Part shown: piece by piece, positions 46,657 to 56,880 of the stretch | How positions within the stretch are numbered: position 1 is the first letter of the stretch | Layout of the letters: every line of letters starts with the position of its first letter | Origin: Apibacter adventoris | GTDB lineage: Bacteria; Bacteroidota; Bacteroidia; Flavobacteriales; Weeksellaceae | DNA: 64,000 bases | Direction: 5' to 3' | NCBI RefSeq assembly: GCF_002964975.1 | Contig: NZ_PSZM01000024.1 | Location: 62,001-126,000, forward strand | The notes under the pieces: model-generated | The model's input: the letters and a program-made list of their open reading frames with translations, nothing else | The model's database searches: none | What the model was told of the DNA's origin: nothing | Program-made: the position numbers and the translations under genes

Positions 46657-47409
46657 ATGACTGAACTAATCTCAAAAAATACAATACAAACTCAACTAAG
46701 CTGTTTAGTGGTTGATGATGAATCTATTGCGATAAAAGGAATTGAGAATTATATAAGCAAAATAGATTTTATGGAAGTTACTGATACATGTTCATCAGCA
46801 TTAGAAGCAGCTGAGATATTCAAAAAGAAAAAGATCGATCTGATGTTTTTGGATATTAATATGCCTCATCTTTCAGGGTTAGAGTTCTTAGAATCACTTG
46901 GGAAACCTCCGTTAACGATAATCACTACCGCTTATTCTGAGTATGCACTTGATGGCTTCAGACTTAATGTCGTTGATTATCTCTTGAAACCAATTGCATT
47001 TCAGCGTTTCTTTCAAGCTATATCGAAAGCTCAGGATATGTTTCGATCTCAAGAGATATTGCAAAATGAACAAGAGGGAGTGATGACAAATATGTATGTT
47101 CGGCAAGGAGATGCTTTTCAACGAATTGCATGGGAAGATATTCTTTATGCCGAAGGAATGCAGAATTATGTAAAATTGTATTTTACGAATAAGGTATTAA
47201 CAATACATCAGACAATGGCTTCTTTGGAAGAAATCCTACCTCAATATTATTTTTTCAGGATACACCGATCGTACTTGATAAATATATCTCATATTCATAA
47301 AATATCGGGAGGACAGGTTCTTATTAATGGCAGTCTCCTACCTATTGCGAAGCCAAGACGAGAGAAACTTTTAAACACTGTGGTATATAAGAATTTGATA
47401 AGTAAATGA
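46657..47409 (+). CDS. LytTR-family response regulator
   Basis: A 250-residue regulator: receiver domain with VVDDESIAIKG (acidic pocket), the phospho-accepting Asp in LMFLDINMPHLSG near residue 68, the TTAYSEYA block and the Lys of YLLKPI; then a LytTR DNA-binding domain with EDILYAEGMQNYVKLYF and FFRIHRSYLINISHIHKI. It is the partner of the kinase upstream (two-base gap). LytTR proteins bind pairs of direct repeats, which are found in front of this operon and of both barrel genes. Confidence 0.93.
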   Translation: MTELISKNTIQTQLSCLVVDDESIAIKGIENYISKIDFMEVTDTCSSALEAAEIFKKKKIDLMFLDINMPHLSGLEFLESLGKPPLTIITTAYSEYALDGFRLNVVDYLLKPIAFQRFFQAISKAQDMFRSQEILQNEQEGVMTNMYVRQGDAFQRIAWEDILYAEGMQNYVKLYFTNKVLTIHQTMASLEEILPQYYFFRIHRSYLINISHIHKISGGQVLINGSLLPIAKPRREKLLNTVVYKNLISK

Positions 47410-48365
47410 GATTCTAAATATTATGTTATCTATTTGTAATATAGCTATTTGAAATAATGGAAACACAAAATTATTATCATTGTTGACTTTCCTATCTTTA
47501 AACATCTGTTATTCAACAGATAAATTTTATTTACCTCTTGTTCATACGGATTAAACGTTTCTATGAATACCAACTCCATATGAGTTTTGTTTAATTTCAG
47601 AATATTTTAGTGTAGTCGAATTCTGCTTTGCAGTTTTTTGTCTAATATCAAAACTTATTAATTTTAGATAATACTGTTTTTAAAACATCAAGTGCTATTA
47701 ATTTAAAGCTTTTATAAGTTTTAGTAACTGTAGAAACTAAAAAATAATGTAATAATTTCGTAAACCATAAATCATAAATAACTTGTCAATCATAATATTG
47801 AGAAAAGATTTGAGGATATCAGTATTTAAAACAGTTTCATTAATATCAAAAAATAAAACATTTAGTTTTAGAAAGCATCTAATTTTTCATGATATAATTA
47901 TTTTATAAAAACAAACATTAATATATATTTTGGGTTTAATAAATTAAAGTTTAGTTATGTATCTGATAATACTATCTTGTGCATTCATTTCTGTATGTTT
48001 TTTAGATTAAAATAATTTGAATATTTCAAATAAAATGCAAATAATATTTTCCTAATTTGATTTAATCCTTTTATAACTGGTTATAGAAAAATAAATTTAA
48101 TTTGTTTAATTACTGTCTTATATCACAATAAATTTTAAAACAAAATAAAAGTCCTGTATTCTAGTGAAATATCAGGACTATTTAGTTTTAAACACTGAAA
48201 ATTAATTTACTGAAAATTGTTCATAACTCTACTCTTAATTATAAGAAATAAAACATTTTAATATTAAATTTAAATATAAAGATCAATTTATTTTCAATTA
48301 AAAAATATTTTAATTATATTGCTGATAATTAAAAACATATATTAGAATTATTATATGTTTTTTAC
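47410..48365. other. long AT-rich region without genes
   Basis: About 955 bases without a supported reading frame. After lytR there is a hairpin ATCTGTT/AACAGAT at 47505-47522 with no good T run and a weak CTGC-TTT-GCAG-TTTTTT structure at 47623-47639, either of which could end the lytR transcript. The rest is nearly pure A and T. It may be the remains of deleted genes in the island. Confidence 0.4.
48150..48179. terminator. probable terminator after the CMD-family gene
   Basis: Inverted repeat AGTCCTG (48150-48156) / CAGGACT (48173-48179) with a partly paired loop. On the minus strand it is followed by a T-rich run. It lies about 190 bases beyond the stop of the gene at 48366. Confidence 0.5.
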
Positions 48366-49226
48366 TTATTGATTTTTGTGTTCTTGTATAACTTCTTTTA
48401 AAGAGTTTGTACCATTAATAGATGCCGGAAAACCTGCATAAACTGTCATCATTAACATGATCTCTTTTATTTCATCAACAGTCAATCCAATATTTAAACC
48501 TGCCTCAATATGAAATTTTAATTGGGGTTGTGCATTACCTAAAGTAGCTAAAGCCGAAATTGTTGAGATCTGTCTATACTTTTTATCCAAATTGTCACGA
48601 GAGAAGATATCTCCGTATCCATATTCAATAGTAAGTCTGACTAATTCTGGAGATAAATTTTGGAAATTTTCCTTTAGAATTTGCTCTTGATTATCTTTTA
48701 AAATGGCTAAAAATTTAGCTCCTAAAGTGTATTTATCAATAGTGGTATTTGTCGATGCTGTTTTTCCTTCTTTATCAATAATGCCTAAGGCTTTTCTTTC
48801 CTCTAAAACTTGCCTCAAAGCTTTCATTCCATTTATACATTTCGGAAATCCACAATAAACAGACATTTGTAAAATAATTTCTTTAACTTCATTAATAGTA
48901 CTTCCGGTATTTAAAGCTCCATTTAGATGAACTTTTAGTTCAGGAATAGCACCTTGTGCAATTAAAGACGAAATGGCAACGATTTCTTTAGATTTATTAT
49001 CCAAAGTAGTAAGGCTATAGACTTCTCCAAAAGAATATTCTATAATAAACCTGCTGAGTTCAGGTGAAATATCTTTTAATCCATTCACCACTTTTTCTCC
49101 TGCTTCTCCATCTATTTCTTTTAACTTATTCCAGCCTTTGTTATATTTCTCTGAAGTTTTGTTGGGTTGTGAGTTCATTATTGTAATATTTATAAGTGTT
49201 AAAAATATAAAAATGTATGATTTCAT
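48366..49226 (-). CDS. secreted double-domain carboxymuconolactone decarboxylase-like protein
   Basis: A 286-residue protein with a signal peptide (MKSYIFIFLTLINITIMNSQ) and two copies of a carboxymuconolactone decarboxylase/AhpD-like domain, about residues 60-145 and 195-280. The copies match at EIVAISSLIAQGAIPELKVHL / RQISTISALATLGNAQPQLKFH, and EIILQMSVYCGFPKCING / EIMLMMTVYAGFPASING. The first copy keeps Cys residues in CGFPKC; in the second they are Ala. Function is unknown: the family covers gamma-carboxymuconolactone decarboxylases and peroxidase-like enzymes. The AraC gene next to it on the same strand may control it. Confidence 0.85.
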   Translation of the reverse strand: MKSYIFIFLTLINITIMNSQPNKTSEKYNKGWNKLKEIDGEAGEKVVNGLKDISPELSRFIIEYSFGEVYSLTTLDNKSKEIVAISSLIAQGAIPELKVHLNGALNTGSTINEVKEIILQMSVYCGFPKCINGMKALRQVLEERKALGIIDKEGKTASTNTTIDKYTLGAKFLAILKDNQEQILKENFQNLSPELVRLTIEYGYGDIFSRDNLDKKYRQISTISALATLGNAQPQLKFHIEAGLNIGLTVDEIKEIMLMMTVYAGFPASINGTNSLKEVIQEHKNQ

Positions 49227-49463
49227 ATTTGTTGATTTACATATTTTATTTGAATGCTAGTAAAATTTTTTCTTTTGTTTTTAACTTACATAAAAGATCA
49301 GATTTTTTTACATTTTCATCTATTAAAATCTTTGCTCCTTTTGATTTAATTGATATAAAAAGACAAAAATTGTTTTGCACAATTTCCAGATTATTTATTT
49401 AATATCTGTTTTTAATTTACAAATACAAAATTAGTGGGATCAGAAATATATATTATAGGATTT

Positions 49464-50282
49464 TTATAAGTGTTTTCGGTACTTTTTTAAAAATTCAGTA
49501 GGAGATAGGGTAGTTCTTTTTTTGAAAATACGAGCGAAATAGGAACTATCTTCAAAGCCTAGTGAAAAAGCTATTTCGCTTATATTGTTAGAAGTATAGA
49601 TCAATAAACGTTTTGCTTCAGTTACTTTAATATCTAATATATATTGTTTTACAGAAATTCCGGTAATATTTTTACATAGAGTATTTAAATTTTCAATTGG
49701 CATTCCGATTTTCTCTGCATATCTTTCAATTTTAATACAGTAAGGGTCTTCAAAAATTATTTGGTTTAATTTATTTATTGTTTTATTTACAACCGTTCTA
49801 ACTACTTGACTTTCTTCTGCAACTCTTTTTAAAACAGAATGAAGATATAAAATTCCCGCTTTAATACTCTCATATGTCAAATGGTCATTACGTTTTTTTT
49901 CTTTTAATAAATTTGTAAATATATTTTCAATAAATAATTTGTTATATGTTATATCTAAGTAAGAAGCAATAGAGGTTAAATTAAGCTCTAAAACCAAGGT
50001 GGGATCGCATAATAAAATATATCCTTTACAATTTTCCGAATAGTTCCAATTATGAATTTGTTTCGGATAGACTAAAAACAATCGATTAGGGACTATTTCA
50101 TATTCCTGCATATCAATAACATAAAACCCATTGCCTTGGGTAAACCAGACTAAGGAGTAAAAATTATGACGATGAGGCCAGTCTAATTCAGCATCTTCAG
50201 TATTTTCAAATGTTCCTACAAAATATGGAATATGTTGAGAAGGTAAATCAAGTATATCAGAAATGGAGTATTCTTTCAACAT
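49464..50282 (-). CDS. AraC-family transcriptional regulator
   Basis: A 272-residue regulator with an N-terminal cupin sensor (LDWPHRHNFYSLVWFTQGNG and the PKQIHNW strand) and a C-terminal pair of helix-turn-helix motifs. The second, best conserved, reads ISEIAFSLGFEDSSYFARIF, then FKKRTTLSPTEFLKKYR. It is 240 bases upstream of the CMD-like gene on the same strand. The ligand is unknown. Confidence 0.9.
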   Translation of the reverse strand: MLKEYSISDILDLPSQHIPYFVGTFENTEDAELDWPHRHNFYSLVWFTQGNGFYVIDMQEYEIVPNRLFLVYPKQIHNWNYSENCKGYILLCDPTLVLELNLTSIASYLDITYNKLFIENIFTNLLKEKKRNDHLTYESIKAGILYLHSVLKRVAEESQVVRTVVNKTINKLNQIIFEDPYCIKIERYAEKIGMPIENLNTLCKNITGISVKQYILDIKVTEAKRLLIYTSNNISEIAFSLGFEDSSYFARIFKKRTTLSPTEFLKKYRKHL

Positions 50283-50734
50283 AGTTCAAATTTAATGAAA
50301 AACTTTCAATTCAGTATTTATATGTTTTATTGAATTTATGTTTTTAGTTCTTATCATGATTTCTTTTTGAACTTTTAATGAAAATTATATTGAGCTCTAT
50401 AGGAAAACAAATAGCTAAAAATTTACTTATTTTTACTTTATATATGAACTAAATGAAAATATATCATTCACAGAAATAGGATTTTATTATCGTTGAAATA
50501 GAAAAATTGAAAAAGAAAATTTATTTTGTTAATTCGTTAGTAAATGTTAGAAGTCTTCCATAAAGTTCAATATTTTGTATATTGTAATTGGATAAAAAGT
50601 TAAATTATTTATTGACTTTTAAAATTGAATTATTCAATAAAAAATATTGTATAAATTCTTTTATATAATATAGAAAAATTAATAATTAAAGGTATCTCTC
50701 TGCATATTACCTAATAAAAATAAATATTATAAAC
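50283..50734. other. AT-rich region between two divergent AraC genes
   Basis: About 450 bases with no supported gene. It must hold the promoters of both regulators. I see no clear TAnnTTTG with a well-spaced TTG and no strong dyad. Confidence 0.4.
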
Positions 50735-51556
50735 ATGGAAAACACTCATAATGATGCACTAAAATTTAGTTATTCAAATATTTTTTTTTCATATTATTTT
50801 AATAATGAACGTATTTGTCGAAATATGATAAAAGATCATATGTTAGTATTTGTATATTCAGGAGAATTATTGTTGTTAGAAGAAAAAAATACAATAAAAA
50901 TACATAAAGGTGAATGTGTTTTTTTAAAAAAAGATAACCGGGTAAATATGATTAAACAGCCTAATGGTAAAGAAAAGTTCAGTGGAATATTTATGGTTTT
51001 TAATCGTAATTTTTTACGTGAATTTTATCAGTCATTAGATAAAAATAAAATACCTCAAAATATAGAAAAACTTAAGCAAAGTGTTATAAAATTACCCAAG
51101 AGTTCTGCCATAACCAGTCTTTTTCAATCAATGATTCCTTATTTTGATTCTGAAGAAAAACCGATGGAAAAACTCATGAAGCTTAAACTTTTAGAAGGTG
51201 TATATTCATTATTACAAATTGACGAGCATTTTTATACTTGTTTGTTTGATTTTACAGCTATATGGAAAATCGATATTATGGAGTTTTTAGAAAATAACTA
51301 TATGTATGATCTTTCAATAGATGAAATTGCTCATTTTACAGGACGTAGTTTATCTACATTTAAAAGAGATTTTAAAAAGATAAGTGATTTATCTCCACAA
51401 AAGTGGTTAATCGAAAGACGTTTGAAAACCGCTTATGATCTTTTGAAAAACGAAAATAAGAAAGTTTCTGAAGTGTATTTAGAAGTGGGATTTAAAAATT
51501 TTTCTCATTTTTCTACTGCATTTAAACGGCAGTATGGTTTTCCGCCTTCTAAATAA
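50735..51556 (+). CDS. AraC-family transcriptional regulator
   Basis: A 273-residue protein with a cupin-like N-terminal half (VFVYSGELLLLEEKNTIKIHKGECVFLKKD) and an AraC DNA-binding domain: LSIDEIAHFTGRSLSTFKRDFKKIS and VSEVYLEVGFKNFSHFSTAFKRQYG with the final PPSK. The type resembles ExsA-like/YesN regulators of Bacteroidota. The SDR fragment and the aldo/keto reductase gene follow on the same strand and are possible targets. Confidence 0.9.
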   Translation: MENTHNDALKFSYSNIFFSYYFNNERICRNMIKDHMLVFVYSGELLLLEEKNTIKIHKGECVFLKKDNRVNMIKQPNGKEKFSGIFMVFNRNFLREFYQSLDKNKIPQNIEKLKQSVIKLPKSSAITSLFQSMIPYFDSEEKPMEKLMKLKLLEGVYSLLQIDEHFYTCLFDFTAIWKIDIMEFLENNYMYDLSIDEIAHFTGRSLSTFKRDFKKISDLSPQKWLIERRLKTAYDLLKNENKKVSEVYLEVGFKNFSHFSTAFKRQYGFPPSK

Positions 51557-51730
51557 AAATGAGCGATTTTGCAAAATATTTTGAGCTTCTGAAAAAACAG
51601 ATAAGAATTTTTAATTTGTACCTTTCGTGTGTTGAATTAAAAAATAATATAATAAGTTACTTTATATAATAAAATTAATATAATTTACAGAATATTTAAT
51701 TAAAAAGGGAGGGATAGCCTATATGCATAG

Positions 51731-52066
51731 GTTACAGATGTAACAGACTCTAATCAGGTGAAAAAATTAGTGGAAGCAGCAGTAGAAAAATTTGGCAAAA
51801 TATATGTTATGCTAAATAATGCAGGATTAATGCAACAATCTCCATTGGAGCTTTTGAAAATTGATGACTGGGATAGAATGATAGATGTAAATATTAAAGG
51901 AGTATTATATGGAATCGCAGCAGCTTTACCTTATATAAAAAAACAAAAATCAGGACATATAATAAATGTTTCTTCAGTAGCAGGGCATAAGGTATCACCT
52001 GGTAGTGCGGTTTATTCAGCAACAAAATTTGCAGTTCGAGTAATAAAAAAAAATAAAAGTTATTAG
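51731..52066 (+). pseudogene. short-chain dehydrogenase/reductase, internal fragment
   Basis: About 112 codons from the middle of a classical [32 protein letters not shown] (NNAG), [20 protein letters not shown] (catalytic Ser) and YSATKFAV (YxxxK). The N-terminal Rossmann TGxxxGxG half is missing, replaced by unrelated sequence with a TAG at 51728-51730, and the C-terminal third is lost after FAVR, where it runs into VIKKNKSY and a stop. It is dead as an oxidoreductase. It sits between an AraC gene and an aldo/keto reductase, a grouping often seen intact in Bacteroidota. Confidence 0.85.
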
Positions 52067-52129
52067 ATCATAAAACGGAATATGAAAATTTTAGTTTATA
52101 TGAAGACATATGTAACAGAAAAATGTTAG

Positions 52130-53176
<1,047 letters not shown>

Positions 53177-53316
53177 TTTTATGAATACAAGATACTTTCT
53201 TTCAAAAGATTAAAAAATGTCAAAAAATAGAAATAAAATATTATTTATAAATGAATGTAAATTATTTTATTAGTAAAGTTCAGAATTATTATAAGTATGA
53301 TATTAATAAAAGAAAT
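53177..53316. other. AT-rich spacer
   Basis: About 140 bases between the aldo/keto reductase stop and the integrase relic. No gene or signal is seen. Confidence 0.4.
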
Positions 53317-53450
53317 TCATTGAAAGCAGGATAAAAAAATACACTGTACATACCAGTCAGCTGTTAGATTTTTCTTTTGGATGATTTCCAATCCGAGGGG
53401 CTTACCCAAATTTCAGAGTATGAGCACCCAAATTTTGTTTCCGTTATCAT
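53317..53450 (-). pseudogene. integrase N-terminal relic next to tRNA-His
   Basis: On the minus strand from the ATG at 53450: MITETKFGCSYSEIWVSPSD then WKSSKRKI and a TAA at 53364-53366. A shift of one frame in the A-rich stretch restores KNLTADWYVQCIF. The joined peptide (KFGCSYSEIWVSPSDW ... LTADWYVQCIF) resembles the first 45 residues of a group of Bacteroidota tyrosine recombinases, from memory of that family. The rest of the gene is gone. It lies just past the 3' end of tRNA-His in the same direction, and its DNA is richer in G and C than the spacer on its left. Confidence 0.45.
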
Positions 53451-53498
53451 GTGTAATTTACATTGCCGTTCACATTGCCGTTTTCAGTAATTACACAT
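53449..53498. repeat. dyad with internal tandem repeat beside the integrase relic
   Basis: ATGTGTAATT (53449-53458) and its exact complement AATTACACAT (53489-53498) enclose 30 bases that hold CATTGCCGTT twice (53461-53470 and 53473-53482, period 12). It sits between the relic start and tRNA-His. It could be a recombinase or excisionase site of a lost element. Confidence 0.6.
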
Positions 53499-53515
53499 TT
53501 GAAGTGATTTGGTAA

Positions 53516-53555
53516 AAAGCTCTAAAACCTAATATGGGAGCGGCTTTAGAGCTTT
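53516..53555 (-). terminator. terminator of tRNA-His
   Basis: Eleven-base stem AAAGCTCTAAA (53516-53526) / TTTAGAGCTTT (53545-53555) with an 18-base partly paired loop, starting one base past the tRNA 3' end. On the minus strand the T-rich arm follows the loop. Confidence 0.7.
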
Positions 53556-53556
53556 G

Positions 53557-53631
<75 letters not shown>

Positions 53632-53643
53632 GTTTTGAGAGTG

Positions 53644-53673
53644 CAAATATATAAATAGATTTTTTATTTTCAA
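53644..53673 (-). promoter_or_regulatory. promoter of tRNA-His
   Basis: On the minus strand TTG (53671-53673), 19 bases, TATATTTG (53644-53651): exact Bacteroidota elements with the same spacing as at tRNA-Asp. The -33 element overlaps the bshB1 stop codon. Confidence 0.82.
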
Positions 53674-54389
53674 ACAAAATTTTCAAAATCTTTAAGACCG
53701 ATCCATTGGGGTGAAGTAAACCCTTCTCCGGCATCAGTTCCTATAAGTCTACCTAAATTTTCTGCTCTGTAAATAATACTTTTTTTAAAATTTTTGGATG
53801 TAATAGGCGTAATTGGTTCCTGAGATTCAGGATCATAGAATTGAGATTTGTAAGCCATACAAGCTTCAGTTTTCTTGTCTAAATATTCCGAAATATCTAT
53901 AATAAAATCAGGTTTATCTTCATTCCACTGAATATAATTAAAGAGGTGTTTAGGTCTCCAATTTTCTTGTTCAATGTTATTTATTTCCGTTTTAATTTTT
54001 CTTAATCCCGAAAGGAAACAAGAATCATAAACTAATTTAGAAGCTTTTCCATGATCCGGGTGCCTGTCTGCTATAGCATTAGCCAATATAATAGTAGGTT
54101 TATATTTCCTAATAATTTTTATAATTTCTATTTGATGTTTTTCATCATTTATAAAAAAACCATCTCTAAATTTTAGATTTTCTCTTATAGAAATTCCTAA
54201 AATTTCTATACTTTTTTCAGCTTCAATTTTTCTGGTTTCAAATGTTCCGCGTGTACCCAGCTCTCCTTGGGTTAAATCTAAGATTCCTACTTTTTTATTT
54301 GAAGCAACCATTTTAGCCAAAGTACCTCCACAACCAAGCTCTACATCATCTGGATGTGCACCTATGGCAAGAATATCTAATTTTGTCAT
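53670..54389 (-). CDS. bshB1: Bacillithiol biosynthesis deacetylase BshB1
   Basis: LmbE-like zinc deacetylase acting on GlcNAc-malate to give GlcN-malate, the second step of bacillithiol synthesis. It has 239 residues, the family length. The zinc motif is AIGAHPDDVELGCGG (PHPDD type) near residue 10 and ADRHPDHGKAS near 108 carries the later His ligand. The motif DLTQGELGTRGTFETR is typical of BshB1. Other bsh genes are not in this window. A core gene at the right edge of the accessory stretch. Confidence 0.93.
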   Translation of the reverse strand: MTKLDILAIGAHPDDVELGCGGTLAKMVASNKKVGILDLTQGELGTRGTFETRKIEAEKSIEILGISIRENLKFRDGFFINDEKHQIEIIKIIRKYKPTIILANAIADRHPDHGKASKLVYDSCFLSGLRKIKTEINNIEQENWRPKHLFNYIQWNEDKPDFIIDISEYLDKKTEACMAYKSQFYDPESQEPITPITSKNFKKSIIYRAENLGRLIGTDAGEGFTSPQWIGLKDFENFV

Positions 54390-54466
54390 AATAAAGAATT
54401 GATGCTCATATATAAATATTACATTATAATACTAAAATTTTTATATAATAATTTTTAAAATATAAT

Positions 54467-54778
54467 TTATAATTGAGATTCAACCTGTGCCATCAAACTT
54501 TCTATTTTAGATTTAATGTCTGAATTTGGGGATATTTGCCAGGCTCTTATAGTAAATGTATTACCTTTGGTTCTTATTATTAATCCGTAATCTGCACTTT
54601 TAGAAGTCCATATTCCTGGAGAAGATGGCTCTCCGAATGTTTGTTGTATCAGAGATTCCACTTTTTCTATTTTTTCAGGGGTAGATTGTATTTCATTACT
54701 ATATTTATACATATTTTCTTGTGCTATACCAAAAACTGAAAAAATAGTTAAAAATAAAATTAAAAGTTTTGTTTTCAT
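54467..54778 (-). CDS. small secreted protein, unknown
   Basis: A 103-residue protein with a signal peptide (MKTKLLILFLTIFSVFGIAQ) and a small acidic domain. The segment SIPGIWTSKSADYGLIIRTKGN-like (actual GIWTSKSADYGLIIRTKGNT) and FTIRAWQISPNSD suggest a compact alpha/beta fold, but I know no family name for it. It is alone on the minus strand between bshB1 and rpmE2. Confidence 0.75.
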   Translation of the reverse strand: MKTKLLILFLTIFSVFGIAQENMYKYSNEIQSTPEKIEKVESLIQQTFGEPSSPGIWTSKSADYGLIIRTKGNTFTIRAWQISPNSDIKSKIESLMAQVESQL

Positions 54779-54931
54779 AATTGTTATTTCATTTGTTAGT
54801 TATAAAGTTGTTTTTTGTTAATGTATAAGGGGGAAATTGTATAAAATTAGAATAAATAGCATTTAAAATAATATGCATTTATTAATGTCAATATTTGTGC
54901 CATAAGTTTAAATAAATATTATAAAAAAAGT

Positions 54932-54960
54932 AACCCTGTTCCGTATTTAGGATCAGGGTT
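54932..54960 (-). terminator. terminator after rpmE2
   Basis: Stem AACCCTGTTCC (54932-54942) / GGATCAGGGTT (54950-54960) with one mismatch and a seven-base loop. On the minus strand it is followed by ACTTTTTTT. It begins 35 bases past the rpmE2 stop. Confidence 0.82.
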
Positions 54961-54994
54961 GTTTTTCTATAAGTAAAAAATATCTTTAAAAATA

Positions 54995-55246
54995 TTATTT
55001 TTTATAATTTTTGTATTTATTAAAAAATTTATCTACTCTACCGGCAGTATCAACTAATTTTACTTTTCCTGTATAGAAAGGATGGGAAGTACTGGATATT
55101 TCCATTTTTATCAAAGGATATTCTTGCCCTTCGTATTCTATAGTATCTTTAGTTTCTGCAGTAGATCTGCAAATAAACATTTCGTCATTACTCATATCTT
55201 TAAATACAACCAATCTATAGTTCTCAGGATGAATGTCTTTTTTCAT
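54995..55246 (-). CDS. rpmE2: 50S ribosomal protein L31 type B
   Basis: Ribosomal protein bL31 of the zinc-free type B. I start at [18 protein letters not shown] (ATG at 55246), giving 83 residues, the usual length; ten further residues upstream are not family-like. No CxxC is present. The end [15 protein letters not shown]-type segment ([17 protein letters not shown]) is diagnostic. In other bacteria this form replaces the zinc-binding L31 when zinc is low; in Bacteroidota it is usually the only one. Confidence 0.95.
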   Translation of the reverse strand: MKKDIHPENYRLVVFKDMSNDEMFICRSTAETKDTIEYEGQEYPLIKMEISSTSHPFYTGKVKLVDTAGRVDKFFNKYKNYKK

Positions 55247-55305
55247 TATTATTAAATTTGAGATGCAAAAATACAATTTTTTTCTAAATTAACAAGAACT
55301 GAAAT

Positions 55306-56532
55306 TTATTTTTCAAATATATTTTTTAAGTTTTCATTTATAATATCTAAAAAATCTTCAGTATTTAGATAATCATCTTTTGTCATTTCTTTTCCTTTAA
55401 CTAAAAGCGCTAAATCTTTTGTCATTTTTCCGGATTCTACCGTATCGATACAAACCTTTTCTAAAGTTTCTGCAAATTTTGTTACTTCAGGAGTATTGTC
55501 TAATTTTCCTCTATGCATTAATCCTCTGGTCCAGGCAAAAATCGAAGCAATTGGATTGGTTGAGGTTTCTTTACCTTCCTGATATAAACGATAATGTCTT
55601 GTTACTGTACCATGAGCAGCTTCTGCTTCAACAGTTTTACCGTCAGGGGTTACTAAAACAGAAGTCATAAGTCCTAATGATCCAAAACCTTGCGCCACAG
55701 TATCAGATTGTACATCTCCATCATAATTTTTACAAGCCCAAACAAAACCTCCGTTCCATTTCATAGCCGATGCTACCATATCATCAATTAGTCGATGTTC
55801 GTAGGTAATCCCTAGTTCTTCAAATTTATTTTTATAATCTTTTTCGTAAATTTCTTGGAATATATCTTTAAAACGACCGTCATAAGCTTTTAATATAGTA
55901 TTTTTTGTAGAAAGATACAAAGGCCATTTTTTTGTTAAAGCCATTTGAAATGATGAATGTGCAAAACCTTTAATAGATTCATCTGTATTATACATAGACA
56001 TAGCAACCCCACTATCTTTAAAGTCAAATACTTCCCATGTTTGAGCTTCTCCATTTTCAGGAGTGAAAATCATGGTAAGTTTTCCGGGACCATTGGTAAG
56101 AACATCGGTAGCTTTATATTGGTCCCCAAAAGCATGTCTGCCTATAACTATTGGCTGCGTCCATCCCTGAACATATCTGGGAACATTTTTCATAATTATG
56201 GGTTCTCTAAAAACAGTACCTCCTACAATGTTACGAATAGTACCATTGGGAGATTTCCACATTTTTTTTAAGTTGAATTCTTTAACTCGTGCTTCGTCGG
56301 GGGTTATAGTTGCACATTTTACGGCAACATTATATTTTTTAGTTGCTTCTGCTGAATCTATAGTGACCTGATCATTGGTTTTATCCCGGTTTTCAATTCC
56401 TAAATCATAATATTTTAGATCTATATCTAAGTAAGGGAGAATCAATTTATCTTTAATGAATTTCCAGATGATTCTTGTCATTTCATCACCATCCATTTCC
56501 ACAATAGGGTTTAGTACTTTTATTTTTTGCAT
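55306..56532 (-). CDS. icd: NADP-dependent isocitrate dehydrogenase (eukaryote-like type II)
   Basis: Oxidative decarboxylation of isocitrate to 2-oxoglutarate in the TCA cycle. The sequence opens [20 protein letters not shown], typical of the 400-residue homodimeric eukaryote-like [18 protein letters not shown] and [21 protein letters not shown] hold the substrate-binding Ser and Arg residues, and [12 protein letters not shown] the NADP site. At 408 residues it is full length. It is unrelated in subfamily to E. coli Icd. Monocistronic on the minus strand. Confidence 0.95.
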   Translation of the reverse strand: MQKIKVLNPIVEMDGDEMTRIIWKFIKDKLILPYLDIDLKYYDLGIENRDKTNDQVTIDSAEATKKYNVAVKCATITPDEARVKEFNLKKMWKSPNGTIRNIVGGTVFREPIIMKNVPRYVQGWTQPIVIGRHAFGDQYKATDVLTNGPGKLTMIFTPENGEAQTWEVFDFKDSGVAMSMYNTDESIKGFAHSSFQMALTKKWPLYLSTKNTILKAYDGRFKDIFQEIYEKDYKNKFEELGITYEHRLIDDMVASAMKWNGGFVWACKNYDGDVQSDTVAQGFGSLGLMTSVLVTPDGKTVEAEAAHGTVTRHYRLYQEGKETSTNPIASIFAWTRGLMHRGKLDNTPEVTKFAETLEKVCIDTVESGKMTKDLALLVKGKEMTKDDYLNTEDFLDIINENLKNIFEK

Positions 56533-56880
56533 AATTACCTTTAATTGATTTCTTCAAATATAATAAGAGTCATCATAGAAAAAAAAATATTTACTTTATA
56601 AATATTAAACATTTATTAAAAACTTGTATTAAAAATTATATATTATTTTAAATTTTTTTGAATAATATTTTGGTTAAGTTATGTAAATATCAGTTTATAG
56701 CTAATTAACAAAATGTTTAAAATCTGTTTAAGATGATTGATTAAAATATGAATTTACATACATTTTGTTTATTTAATTGTATAATTAGTATCATATGAGA
56801 ATATTATTTTTTAATAAAAATGACAGGGTATTTGTTATATTTTTAACTTATAAAAGTTGAATTTAGAATAAAAATGAATA
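56533..56880. other. AT-rich intergenic region
   Basis: About 350 bases between the icd start and the feoB stop. It contains the icd promoter region but no clear TAnnTTTG/TTG pair, and no gene or stable hairpin that I can support. Confidence 0.4.
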
